64,000 nt of DNA from Candidatus Aenigmatarchaeota archaeon. GTDB lineage: Archaea > Aenigmatarchaeota > Aenigmatarchaeia > QMZS01. The DNA lies in the NCBI GenBank assembly GCA_016932615.1, contig JAFGCN010000009.1, forward strand, positions 62,001 through 126,000, read 5' to 3'. Every line of letters starts with the position of its first letter. The stretch's first letter is position 1. A program made the translations under genes and the position numbers. The notes under the pieces were generated by a model that did not search any database, had not been told where the DNA came from, and saw nothing but the letters and a program-made list of their open reading frames with translations. Below, one piece after another: positions 34,085 through 41,419 of the stretch.

Positions 34085-34248
34085 CGCCCTGGCCGGGATT
34101 TGAATACCCTTACCAACTTCAAGGTATTATTCCGCGAAGCGGTAAAACCCTTTCTTTTGGTCCTGGAGCTTTTCTTTGGAAAGAAAAGCTTCACCCGGGT
34201 CGAGGGATTGACAGTCCCTTATCCTAGACCGAGCTAGACTACCAGGGC
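34085..34248 (-). tRNA. tRNA-Asp (GTC) with one T-loop intron
   Basis: On the minus strand the exons are 34248-34194 and 34104-34085. The acceptor GCCCTGG pairs with CCAGGGC and the discriminator is G73, as expected for tRNA-Asp. The anticodon stem AGGGA/TCCCT encloses CTGTCAA (anticodon GTC). The T stem is CCGGG/CCCGG with loop TTCAAAT, and the variable loop is only 4 bases. No anticodon-loop intron is present. Its cognate synthetase is aspS at 7.7-9.0 kb. Confidence 0.93.
34105..34193 (-). other. tRNA-Asp intron (T loop, 53/54 or 54/55)
   Basis: 89-base intron whose exact end is ambiguous by one base, since T lies on both sides. It starts with an 11-bp stem AGCTTTTCTTT/AAAGAAAAGCT (34167-34190) followed by CCAGGACCAAAAGAAAG. 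Bases 34150-34171 are identical over 22 positions to the tRNA-Ile T-loop intron. The bulge-helix-bulge pairing is weaker (CCC/GGG) than in the other introns. Confidence 0.8.
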
Positions 34249-34289
34249 ATAACAGTACTTCTGAATAAATTTATTCTCGATTAATGCCT

Positions 34290-34583
34290 CTAGAAGTTTA
34301 TCAACTTCCTTTTCCTGAGCTCATCTGCTTCAGGGCCCTTGTATTTGGCGATTATGTCTCCCCTGTCATCTGGCTGCGCTTCCCAGGGCCTTACCAGCAC
34401 AATCATGTCCAGGTCAATCCAGAGGCTTCTTTTCATGGCGCCGGGAATCCTGCAGAGCCGGATTTTGTCGTCAGTGCAAAGGACCTTGAAATGCGCCCCT
34501 CCGCACTTTTCCTCGACAATTCCCAGAATCTCGCCTTTTTTAGGGTATCTGACCCGTACCTCCTGAGGGATTTCTTCAGCCAT
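34290..34583 (-). CDS. eif1a: Translation initiation factor aIF1A
   Basis: A 97-residue aIF1A, an OB-fold protein that binds the A-site region of the 30S subunit during initiation. Core motifs are present: GEILGIVEEKCGGAHFKVLC, DDKIRLCRIPGAMKRSLWI and VLVRPWEAQPDDRGDIIAKY. It lacks the long helical extension of the eukaryotic protein. It starts 29 bases after the preceding long gene on the same strand, so it may end that transcript. Confidence 0.95.
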   Translation of the reverse strand: MAEEIPQEVRVRYPKKGEILGIVEEKCGGAHFKVLCTDDKIRLCRIPGAMKRSLWIDLDMIVLVRPWEAQPDDRGDIIAKYKGPEADELRKRKLINF

Positions 34584-34612
34584 AAAATTAGATTCTTTTA
34601 ATAAGTTTGCCC

Positions 34613-35902
34613 TCAGTAGCCCCAGGTATAAAGCTTTACTGTGAAGGGTATCTGGCTTTCCCTGAGGCCCGTGTAGAAATGCATCGCAATGTTTCTCTTG
34701 CTTGGTATGGGCTTGTTGAAGACAAAGTAATGCTCCCCTGAAGACCAGATTATCCCTGTTTTAAGAAGAAGATTTAGGTCGTCTTTTTTGCGGTCATAGC
34801 CATAAATCCAGAACATTCTTGGCTCGGTTTCGTAAAAAAGGGAATATTCTCCGACCACCGCGTTTGCAAAGCTGTTGTCCTGCCAGGACAGCACTGTGCT
34901 TTCAGTTTTTTCGACTGCCAAGGGCACAAGGTCTTCAAAGGAGTAGTCTCTCTGGTTGTCCTTGTAAGACCTGATGTAAATGTCCATCCACTTCTGCTCA
35001 AGGGGGTCTATCTGGAACAGTGTGAGGTTGACAATAGGGGTTATCTGGCAACTTTCGCCTTCGTGAAGGCAGTCGGGGCAGGAGGAAATCGTGACACACT
35101 CGGCTGCGACGTTCTGTTCAAGGTCAAATTCTGTGTCCTGGATATAAAGCTTTCCTGTGAGGTTTGTCCCTTCGGTCTGAACGCGCACAATGTTGTTAAC
35201 ATATCTTTTTGAGATTCCGGAGGTTATCTCCTTTGAGAGGTTTTCGAATTTCATGCTTCTTGTGCCGGAACTTCCCCCCGTGTAAGAAATACCGAACATT
35301 TCTTCGGTCATGCTGTCGGGGCTTGATGTGAAGTTTGCTATCAGCACGAAGCCCTTGCCTTTTGAAAGCATCTCTGTTATGTTTCCCCGGTATGATTCAA
35401 GGCCCTGATTGCCAAATATTACGAAGGTGTCAAAGGATTCAGACAAATTTGCAAGGGCAATTCTTTTTATAGCGAATTCAAAGGTCGGGTACGATGGGGT
35501 CAATATCTTGCTTTTGAGCCAATCTTCTTCTTCTTCGCTGCATATGCACCCGATTGAAACCCTGGGCGGGGCGACGTTTTTAACCTCATACTCGAAGTCA
35601 TATATTACCGGGAAGATTGAAAGAGTGGTGTTTTCGAGAAGCTCAATGTCGGCATCGTGCTCTGCGAGTATGCTGTGTCCATCAGTAATGGGGTCTGTGA
35701 TAAGCACGTCATCGAGGAGTTTGTTTTTTTCAAAGGCAAACAGGAGGTCCTGGCTGAGGATTACGTTTTTTGCCGCTGTCCAGTCGTTTACGTCTTCGTA
35801 CTTGAAAAAGCTTGGCAGAAGTATGGCGAAAAGAAGAAAGCTGAACAGCACCATCTCGAATACGCGTATTATTCCCTTCTTATTAAGCAGCTTACCCGAC
35901 AT
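34613..35902 (-). CDS. Large exported protein of the pilus-like cassette
   Basis: A 429-residue protein with one N-terminal transmembrane segment (about 10-31) after a positively charged start (MSGKLLNKKG). The rest is extracytoplasmic, rich in Asn and Thr. It has Cys pairs (CICSEEEE and ECVTISSCPDC) and a short SSGTRS stretch. The domain is not recognisable. The start overlaps the end of the preceding pilin-like gene, so it belongs to the same cassette as the two T2SS-F-type genes. It is probably a surface component or subunit. Confidence 0.65.
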   Translation of the reverse strand: MSGKLLNKKGIIRVFEMVLFSFLLFAILLPSFFKYEDVNDWTAAKNVILSQDLLFAFEKNKLLDDVLITDPITDGHSILAEHDADIELLENTTLSIFPVIYDFEYEVKNVAPPRVSIGCICSEEEEDWLKSKILTPSYPTFEFAIKRIALANLSESFDTFVIFGNQGLESYRGNITEMLSKGKGFVLIANFTSSPDSMTEEMFGISYTGGSSGTRSMKFENLSKEITSGISKRYVNNIVRVQTEGTNLTGKLYIQDTEFDLEQNVAAECVTISSCPDCLHEGESCQITPIVNLTLFQIDPLEQKWMDIYIRSYKDNQRDYSFEDLVPLAVEKTESTVLSWQDNSFANAVVGEYSLFYETEPRMFWIYGYDRKKDDLNLLLKTGIIWSSGEHYFVFNKPIPSKRNIAMHFYTGLRESQIPFTVKLYTWGY

Positions 35903-36404
35903 AGATACTGACCTCTACAATTTCATTTTCAAAAGTGGAAATCCTGCTTACAAGCGCGCTCCTTCGCTTTATGGATTCCGGGTTTACTTCATTTCCCGGA
36001 GCGCTGCACTGCAGGAGGTAAGTGCCGTTGAGATACGCTATGCTGATCAGCACATCCTCATTGTAAAGCCCCACTGAATTCAGGAGGCGCTCTACGTGCT
36101 CAGGGTCCGACCTGGAGCAAAGAGAATTAAGTGCCGCCAGCTTTGTTGCGTTAATCTCGTAGGGTACTGATGAAATGCCAAGCCGGGTCACGCTGTCCTC
36201 GCCCCAGTCTTCAGGATAACCTTCATCCTTTACCAGAAATTCTGATATCGAGTATGCCTTTCCGTAAAGCGAGTTTATGCGTATGCTTTCCGCTTTTGAT
36301 GGGTAAAAGCTCACCATGATAAAGACAAGGTATATAGAAAGCGAAATGAAGACTGCAACGCTTACAAGAAAATAGACATTCACCTGCCCTTTTTCTCTTG
36401 GCAT
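35892..36404 (-). CDS. Pilin-like secreted protein with GQ-hydrophobic N-terminus
   Basis: A 170-residue protein with a short, basic leader (MPREKGQ) directly followed by a hydrophobic helix (about 8-32) and a polar body. That layout is typical of archaeal type IV pilin-like proteins cut by an A24 peptidase such as the one at 52.1 kb. It ends with ENEIVEVSIYVG and overlaps the next gene by 11 bases. Its position after the two T2SSF genes supports an archaellum- or pilus-type assembly role, which is inference. Confidence 0.7.
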   Translation of the reverse strand: MPREKGQVNVYFLVSVAVFISLSIYLVFIMVSFYPSKAESIRINSLYGKAYSISEFLVKDEGYPEDWGEDSVTRLGISSVPYEINATKLAALNSLCSRSDPEHVERLLNSVGLYNEDVLISIAYLNGTYLLQCSAPGNEVNPESIKRRSALVSRISTFENEIVEVSIYVG

Positions 36405-36407
36405 AAT

Positions 36408-37385
36408 TTAGAAGAACCCCAGGGCATTTGCCGCTACGATTATGACCATCCCTGCAAACATCATAATGAACCCGTGCTTTAGCCCTTCAAGCCAGCTCTT
36501 GCCAGATATCTGCCCTGCAATTATGCCGCTGAAAAAACCCTGGGTTACCGTCATAAGGAAGAATAGTGACTTGTAGTATACATGGAGGGGGTTGGTGCCA
36601 AAGCCAAACATTCCAGCAACAACCTGAAACATCTTGCACAGTATCCCGCAAAAAGGGTTGGAGCACCCATCACAAGGAGAAGCGACAGTCATAAGCTGAA
36701 GGCCTCCAAGGTTGCTGTCTGTGGAGCCTGCACCCATCTGGTCGAGCATAGGTATGAGAAAATGCCCAAGCATTATGATGAGTACAATGTACATAAGGAA
36801 AACTCCGTACATCATCATGACATGCTGCTGCATTATTGCCTTACGATAGTCTTCACTTTCCATGATCTTTAGGAGCGAGCCCCTCAGCGTTTCAAGAATA
36901 TTTTCGACGTTTCCGCCAGAGCGGTAGGTCTCAAGAAGAACAGTTATGCTTCTTGAAAGTATTCTGCTGTCATCAAGGTTTTTTTTCATCTGCTTTAGGG
37001 CATCATCTATGCTAATTTCCCAGCTTATGTCCTGCTGGAGCTTTCTTACGTGCTGGTTTAGGGCGCCATATTCTCCACGGCAGTTCATTATTGCCTGAGG
37101 AAAAGAAACCCCGCTGTTTTTTGCTTCCTTCAGGTCGTCAAGGAAATTGGGAAAGTATGTTTCGCATTCCCGGACATCCCTGAAATGCAGGTATTTTAAG
37201 AGAAAGACAGGAAAGATGAGGATGAATATAGAGATTAGCAGGAAGTTGTACAGGAAGTTCGAATTTTTATAGACTACAGAAATGATAAGCCCAAGTATGC
37301 TAAAACCAAGGGCGCCTATCGCAGAGTATATCAGCCACACCTGTGTTTTTGAAAGGTGACTCTTGAACTTTTTTTTTGAAGTCAT
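36408..37385 (-). CDS. Type IV pilus/archaellum membrane platform protein (T2SSF domain), copy 1
   Basis: A 325-residue multi-spanning protein (six or seven helices) with a cytoplasmic helical T2SSF/GspF domain (about 95-200: FLDDLKEAKNSGVSFPQAIMN, TYRSGGNVENILETLRG). It forms the membrane platform of type IV pili. It overlaps the second T2SSF gene by 4 bases. Two such proteins side by side are common in archaeal Tad-like pili. No pilus ATPase is in the window. Confidence 0.83.
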   Translation of the reverse strand: MTSKKKFKSHLSKTQVWLIYSAIGALGFSILGLIISVVYKNSNFLYNFLLISIFILIFPVFLLKYLHFRDVRECETYFPNFLDDLKEAKNSGVSFPQAIMNCRGEYGALNQHVRKLQQDISWEISIDDALKQMKKNLDDSRILSRSITVLLETYRSGGNVENILETLRGSLLKIMESEDYRKAIMQQHVMMMYGVFLMYIVLIIMLGHFLIPMLDQMGAGSTDSNLGGLQLMTVASPCDGCSNPFCGILCKMFQVVAGMFGFGTNPLHVYYKSLFFLMTVTQGFFSGIIAGQISGKSWLEGLKHGFIMMFAGMVIIVAANALGFF

Positions 37386-38239
37386 GGTGAAACCATCTTG
37401 ATATAATACGCAAGTGCGATTGAGATTACTGGAAGTATTACAAAGGATATGAAGAACTGCATGACCAGTATATTTTGCGCGCCGCCCATCATGGACATAA
37501 CCGTTGAAAGAATGGTAAAGAATATGGAGCCGACAATAACTACAGTAATGTAGATTTCAACAATCATGGAGAGGAGGTTTGAGTAGTCCTTTATTTTTCG
37601 CTGGTAATTGGTAAAGAGCGTGTTTGCCCTGTTGCTTAAGAAAAGAGATAGGTCTCCGCCGCTTCTTAGCGTCGAGTCAATTCCGATAAGTAGTTCCTTG
37701 TACTGCCTTGAAGGCGTTCTTTTTGCTTCCCTCTTCAGGGCACCGCTGAGGTCAAGCCCAAGGCCTTCTACATCCCTTATCACATTCATCGCCTGCTCTT
37801 TTAGCTCAGGATACTCGTCAAGTTTTGACACTGCCTTGAATATCTCTATGGGCGGGGCATCCGAGGAAGCGGTTGCAGTCATGTAGCTTACCGAGAACGG
37901 AAGGCCTCTTTCAATCTCCACAGCAATAGAATCATACTGCGTTTTGGGGTAAGTCGTAAAAAGAAAGAAAACCATCATAGTAAGCGATGCTGAGATGGCT
38001 ATTGCCATCAGGAGCGCCCAGACAACATGTGTGAAAAATGAAAATATGAAAGTTATCACTGGAATTTCTATGCAGAAGAGAATGAGGGATATGAAGAGAG
38101 CCATTGAAAGGTATTCTTCGGCAGTGTACCTTAGGCCGCTTTTCTTGAGGTCTTCTTTTAGGTATCCGAAATTCGGCGAAAGCTTTTGGGCAACTTCACC
38201 GTAAAAAGAATATGCTCTCTTGAAGTAAGATTCAAGCAT
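37382..38239 (-). CDS. Type IV pilus/archaellum membrane platform protein (T2SSF domain), copy 2
   Basis: A 285-residue paralogue of the preceding platform protein. It has the same T2SSF fold (SVSYMTATASSDAPPIEIFKA and LRSGGDLSLFLSNRANTLF) and membrane segments at both ends. The second gene of such pairs (TadC-like) usually caps the platform. It lies first in the cassette, with a 47-base gap to the uL5 gene upstream. It probably works with the pilin-like gene 35892-36404. Confidence 0.83.
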   Translation of the reverse strand: MLESYFKRAYSFYGEVAQKLSPNFGYLKEDLKKSGLRYTAEEYLSMALFISLILFCIEIPVITFIFSFFTHVVWALLMAIAISASLTMMVFFLFTTYPKTQYDSIAVEIERGLPFSVSYMTATASSDAPPIEIFKAVSKLDEYPELKEQAMNVIRDVEGLGLDLSGALKREAKRTPSRQYKELLIGIDSTLRSGGDLSLFLSNRANTLFTNYQRKIKDYSNLLSMIVEIYITVVIVGSIFFTILSTVMSMMGGAQNILVMQFFISFVILPVISIALAYYIKMVSP

Positions 38240-38286
38240 AATATTCTTGGTTTTTATTTAGCAAACCCCTCTTCTAGAAAAGGCGC

Positions 38287-38781
38287 CTATAGGAACTTGA
38301 CTCCAAAATTCTTTGAAACAAAATCTCTTGCTTCATCAGAGCTTATCTGATGGCTCTTTCCGACCTTTTTTCCTTTTTTGATTCCAGCTCTTCGAAGCGT
38401 TACGCAGATGTCCATTCCCATGATACCTATTTTGGGGTCGTATTCCATCTTAGGAATGTCTAAGTACTCAGGTATTCCGAACGAAAAGGTCCTTCCCGAA
38501 AACGACTTGCTCTTAAGTTTGCCTTCCTTTGCTTTGATAAGCCGGGCAAGCATTTCCTTTGTAGTGTCTCCTCTCAGGGTTACGACCACTCCGATGTTCC
38601 TTCCTTTCGCTACGCCAAAAGTGGTTCTTTTCATGGTTTTGCGAAAGCAGGGGTTTTTTCCGGTGAGCCGCTCAAGGATTGTTTTTGCACTCTCTAGGCG
38701 CTCTCCCGGCTCTCCAATGCCGGAGTTTATGGTCACCTTCTCTATTTTTATTTCCTTCATAGGGTTTGTTTTTTCTGCCAT
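38287..38781 (-). CDS. rpl5: Ribosomal protein uL5
   Basis: A 164-residue uL5 of the large subunit, which contacts 5S rRNA. Recognised by IEKVTINSGIGEPGERL, TMKRTTFGVAKGRNIGVVVTLRG and the C-terminal FGIPEYLDIPKMEYDPKIGIMGMD-type stretch, with DEARDFVSKNFGVKF at the end. In most archaea it sits in the long spc-type ribosomal operon; here it stands alone between pilus genes and an unknown gene, so this operon is broken up. Confidence 0.96.
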   Translation of the reverse strand: MAEKTNPMKEIKIEKVTINSGIGEPGERLESAKTILERLTGKNPCFRKTMKRTTFGVAKGRNIGVVVTLRGDTTKEMLARLIKAKEGKLKSKSFSGRTFSFGIPEYLDIPKMEYDPKIGIMGMDICVTLRRAGIKKGKKVGKSHQISSDEARDFVSKNFGVKFL

Positions 38782-38917
38782 AAACCCTTTTCGAGAAATA
38801 AATTAAAAGGGCACTTGTAATGTTCCATATATAGTTTAGAGTTGCAGTAGGGGGAGAAAATTTCTTTGCAGATATTGCCATATTTGGCAATTAGGGTGGC
38901 TAAAAGCCATTTCAGCC

Positions 38918-38925
38918 CTATAAAT
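38918..38925 (+). promoter_or_regulatory. TATA box of the 38945 gene
   Basis: CTATAAAT about 20-27 bases before the ATG at 38945, in a 163-base gap that is otherwise A+T-rich. Just upstream is GGCTAAAAGCC (38899-38909), a small hairpin. Confidence 0.55.
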
Positions 38926-38944
38926 ACGCAATTTAAATAATCTT

Positions 38945-39232
38945 ATGAGCAACTCTTCAGAAAGCGGAGACTGCGGAGAGGATGACGGCGGCGAGCCGCC
39001 TCCAGATGGAGTGAGCGCATATTCAGGAGATCCCCGGAATTATAGGTTGGCTATTTATGATGGCTATGGGGCTTTTGGGGCAGGTAATGGCGGATATGGG
39101 GTAATAGAGGCCCAAGCTGCCTTGAATTCTGACTACCTCATGACTCTGGATGACCTTGGACCTGACGGATGTTCTATCTTCTGGTCTGCAATGCCTCCCG
39201 TCTATATAAAGATGGACTTGCCAAAGGAGTAG
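38945..39232 (+). CDS. Small acidic Gly/Asp-rich protein of unknown function
   Basis: A 95-residue protein with no recognisable domain. The first 30 residues are acidic and Ser/Gly/Pro-rich (SGDCGEDDGGEPPPDG), the middle is Gly/Tyr-rich (DGYGAFGAGNGGYGVIEA) and the end is hydrophobic-charged (VYIKMDLPKE). No signal peptide is visible. A TATA box at the correct distance supports expression. I cannot name the function. Confidence 0.55.
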   Translation: MSNSSESGDCGEDDGGEPPPDGVSAYSGDPRNYRLAIYDGYGAFGAGNGGYGVIEAQAALNSDYLMTLDDLGPDGCSIFWSAMPPVYIKMDLPKE

Positions 39233-39273
39233 TTCTTTGGCCTTTGCTTTTTCTTTTTGTTTGAAATCTGTAT

Positions 39274-39864
39274 TTATAGTAGTGTCAGCGCAAGCATGAC
39301 CGCCGTGAGCGCAATGGGTATGGCAAGATTATCGTCAACAGGCGAGAAAAATTCCACCAATGCGCCGATAAAGCCGAAAAACAGGGAATATGCGGGGTTA
39401 TGGATAAAAACCCAGGCGGCTGGAACCGAAAAAACAATGAATCCAAGTGCTCCCTCAATGCTCTTTTTGCCTCCAAATAGCTTTCTTTTTCCAAAGAATT
39501 TTCCGATAAGGGTGGCGGCGGCGTCCCCGACAGACAGGATTGCTATTACCGCGCAGGCGGAAAGCGTGTCAAGGAAGAGGATTGGGATGGAGACTCCAAG
39601 GCCGTAGAAAATCACTCCTTTGTAGAGAGTCCGGGCTTTTTTATCCCGTTCGAAGTTACCGACAAGAAACCTGTTTATCGGGTTTTCCCTGAAGGCCTGG
39701 AGAATGTAGAATACCAGGACACCTGCAAGGATGGGCAGGGCGACGAGCTTTCCAAAGGCGGCCCCGAGGAAATAAACGTAAAGAGTTATGCAGATTCCAG
39801 CTATCAGGTGAAAAGACTTTCTTTTCAGCTCAAGAGGCAGAGCGCCTTTTTCAAGCTTATTCAT
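39274..39864 (-). CDS. SEC59/DGK1-type CTP-dependent lipid kinase family protein
   Basis: A 196-residue membrane protein with about six hydrophobic segments. Family marks are ELKRKSFHLIAG at the N-terminus, SVGDAAATLIGKFFGKRKLFGGKKSIEG and VEFFSPVDDNLAIPI. Members are phytol/dolichol-type kinases that use CTP. In archaea a role with isoprenoid phosphates (archaetidyl lipid metabolism) is likely but unproven. The uS7 gene begins 63 bases away in the opposite direction. Confidence 0.86.
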   Translation of the reverse strand: MNKLEKGALPLELKRKSFHLIAGICITLYVYFLGAAFGKLVALPILAGVLVFYILQAFRENPINRFLVGNFERDKKARTLYKGVIFYGLGVSIPILFLDTLSACAVIAILSVGDAAATLIGKFFGKRKLFGGKKSIEGALGFIVFSVPAAWVFIHNPAYSLFFGFIGALVEFFSPVDDNLAIPIALTAVMLALTLL

Positions 39865-39927
39865 AAATAATCCAGGGTTTATTATTTTACCCCCCCATCA
39901 AGCTTAATTTAAATTTTAGTAAGTTTT

Positions 39928-40500
39928 ATGGACGCAAAGCTGTTTGGTAAGTGGCCTTATGACGTGCAGGTGAGTGACTTGGGGCTTAAGCCCTATATGA
40001 ACCTGAAGCCGACAGTTATCCCAAAAACCTGCGGCAGGGTGAGAAACAAGCCGCTTGTAGAGCTTTTGATTGCCCACATGATGGTTCCAGGCCACAAGGG
40101 AAAAAAGCACAAGATTACCTCCGGGCTTTGCACGGGAAAATATACTACCGTTTACGGCATAGTTGAAGATGCATTTAACCTTATGGAGCAGAGGACAAAA
40201 AAGAACCCTCTTGAGGTCCTCGTAAAAGCCATAGAGAACTCAGCTCCTTATGAGCTTACGATTTCGCAGCAGATTGGAGGCATTGTCGCAAGAAAGCCGG
40301 CAATATGCGCTCCCAAGAAGCGCCTTGACCTCGTAATGAGGCGCCTTGTTCAGGGAAGCTACTCAAAAGCATTTAACTCCAAAAAAGGCATGACTGAAGC
40401 ATTGGCTTCAGAGCTTGTCGCCGCTTACAAGAACTCGACTGAAAGCTTTGCGGTAGCAGAGAGGCAAAGAAACGAAAAGGAGGCCGAAGGCGCAAGATAA
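39928..40500 (+). CDS. rps7: Ribosomal protein uS7
   Basis: A 190-residue uS7 that nucleates assembly of the 30S head domain. It has the archaeal N-terminal extension (LFGKWPYDVQVSDLGLKPYMNL) and the core VYGIVEDAFNLMEQRTKKNPLEVLVKAIENSAPYE. RRLVQGSYSKAFNSKKGMTEALASELVAAYKNSTESFA completes the core in several stretches. A TTAATTTAAAT box at about 39904-39913 precedes it. The usual neighbours uS12 and elongation factors are not here. Confidence 0.96.
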   Translation: MDAKLFGKWPYDVQVSDLGLKPYMNLKPTVIPKTCGRVRNKPLVELLIAHMMVPGHKGKKHKITSGLCTGKYTTVYGIVEDAFNLMEQRTKKNPLEVLVKAIENSAPYELTISQQIGGIVARKPAICAPKKRLDLVMRRLVQGSYSKAFNSKKGMTEALASELVAAYKNSTESFAVAERQRNEKEAEGAR

Positions 40501-40600
40501 TTCGCGGAACTTTTTGCAGGCAGAAGGTAGATATTTGCGGTTTAAGCTTATTATGCTTATGTCTGTTGTCCTTATCTAATAGTCTGGCTTTAAGGTAAAT

Positions 40601-40981
40601 ATGAGAGAAAGAGGGTCCTGGTTTGGATTAGGCCCCGGTTCAGGAAGGGATTTTGGCAGAGTGCTTAAAACGCTTCTGGAGGTGGCGGAAAAGAAGTATG
40701 ACTACGAAGTTACGGTTCTTCTGCAGGCAATAGGCGAAGCAGAGAGCATAGATGACCTATCCCGCCTTGAGTCATGCTATGGCTTGTCCATTACCTGGGC
40801 CAACTATTTCAGGTCCCTAAAGTTGCTCATCCGGTCTGATTGCGACCCTCTGGAGGAGGACACAGAGGCGGTCGTGGGCTTTATAAACGACCAGGTGAGG
40901 TTTCTTGAGGATATTGCCTGGCGGCTCGAGAGGCGAATTTGTGACATTAAGTCGGGAAATCCCGGCTTTTCAGGCATCTAA
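40601..40981 (+). CDS. Small alpha-helical orphan protein, paralogue of 22339-22710
   Basis: A 126-residue protein with an unusual Arg/Gly-rich opening (MRERGSWFGLGPGSGRDFG) followed by a helical core paralogous to the protein at 22339: EKKYDYEVTVLLQAIGEAE, SITWANYFRSL and FINDQVRFL align with KKYNEQVTVLLRAIDKAE, SESWIAYFDV and FLDDQIKFF. Function unknown. It stands 65 bases before the L7Ae gene, which has its own TATA box. Two copies suggest a lineage-specific family. Confidence 0.75.
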   Translation: MRERGSWFGLGPGSGRDFGRVLKTLLEVAEKKYDYEVTVLLQAIGEAESIDDLSRLESCYGLSITWANYFRSLKLLIRSDCDPLEEDTEAVVGFINDQVRFLEDIAWRLERRICDIKSGNPGFSGI

Positions 40982-41020
40982 TGGAAATGCCAGGGATATA
41001 TGTATTTGCTTCCCCCTGAG

Positions 41021-41028
41021 TATTAAAT
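41021..41028 (+). promoter_or_regulatory. TATA box of L7Ae
   Basis: TATTAAAT, 19-26 bases before the ATG at 41047; the transcript is probably leaderless. Confidence 0.55.
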
Positions 41029-41046
41029 ATTTTCGCATATTAGGTT

Positions 41047-41382
41047 ATGGCAGTAGAAAACAAGGTTGATGTTAAGGCACTTTGCGGACTTATAGAGAAA
41101 GTGGCAGCAAGCGGAAACGGAAAGGTTATCAAGGGAATTAATGAGGTTACAAAAGCAGCTGAAAAGGGCCTTGCAAAACTGGTTGTCGTTGCCCAGGATG
41201 TTGACCCCAAAGAGCTTATTTTGCACATTCCGGTAATCTGCAAGGAGAAAGGAATTACGTATTTTGAGCTTCCTTCAAAGTCAGAGCTTGGCAAAGTCGC
41301 AAAGCTTCCAGTTTCCTGCTCATCCATTGCTGTTGTAGAATTTGGAGAGTTTTCAGACGAAGCCAAAAAGCTTTTGAAATAG
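41047..41382 (+). CDS. rpl7ae: Ribosomal protein L7Ae
   Basis: A 111-residue L7Ae that binds kink-turns in 23S rRNA, C/D and H/ACA guide RNAs and RNase P. Seen are the GNGKVIKGINEVTKAAEKGLAKLVVVAQDVDP RNA-binding stretch and IPVICKEKGITYFELPSKSELGKVAKLPVSCSSIAVVEFGE, in separate segments. Length is a little short but normal. Its RNA targets could include structured introns, but nothing here shows that. Confidence 0.95.
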   Translation: MAVENKVDVKALCGLIEKVAASGNGKVIKGINEVTKAAEKGLAKLVVVAQDVDPKELILHIPVICKEKGITYFELPSKSELGKVAKLPVSCSSIAVVEFGEFSDEAKKLLK

Positions 41383-41419
41383 TCTAATTTTGGCCGGCTT
41401 ATAAGGTTTATTCCGTACT

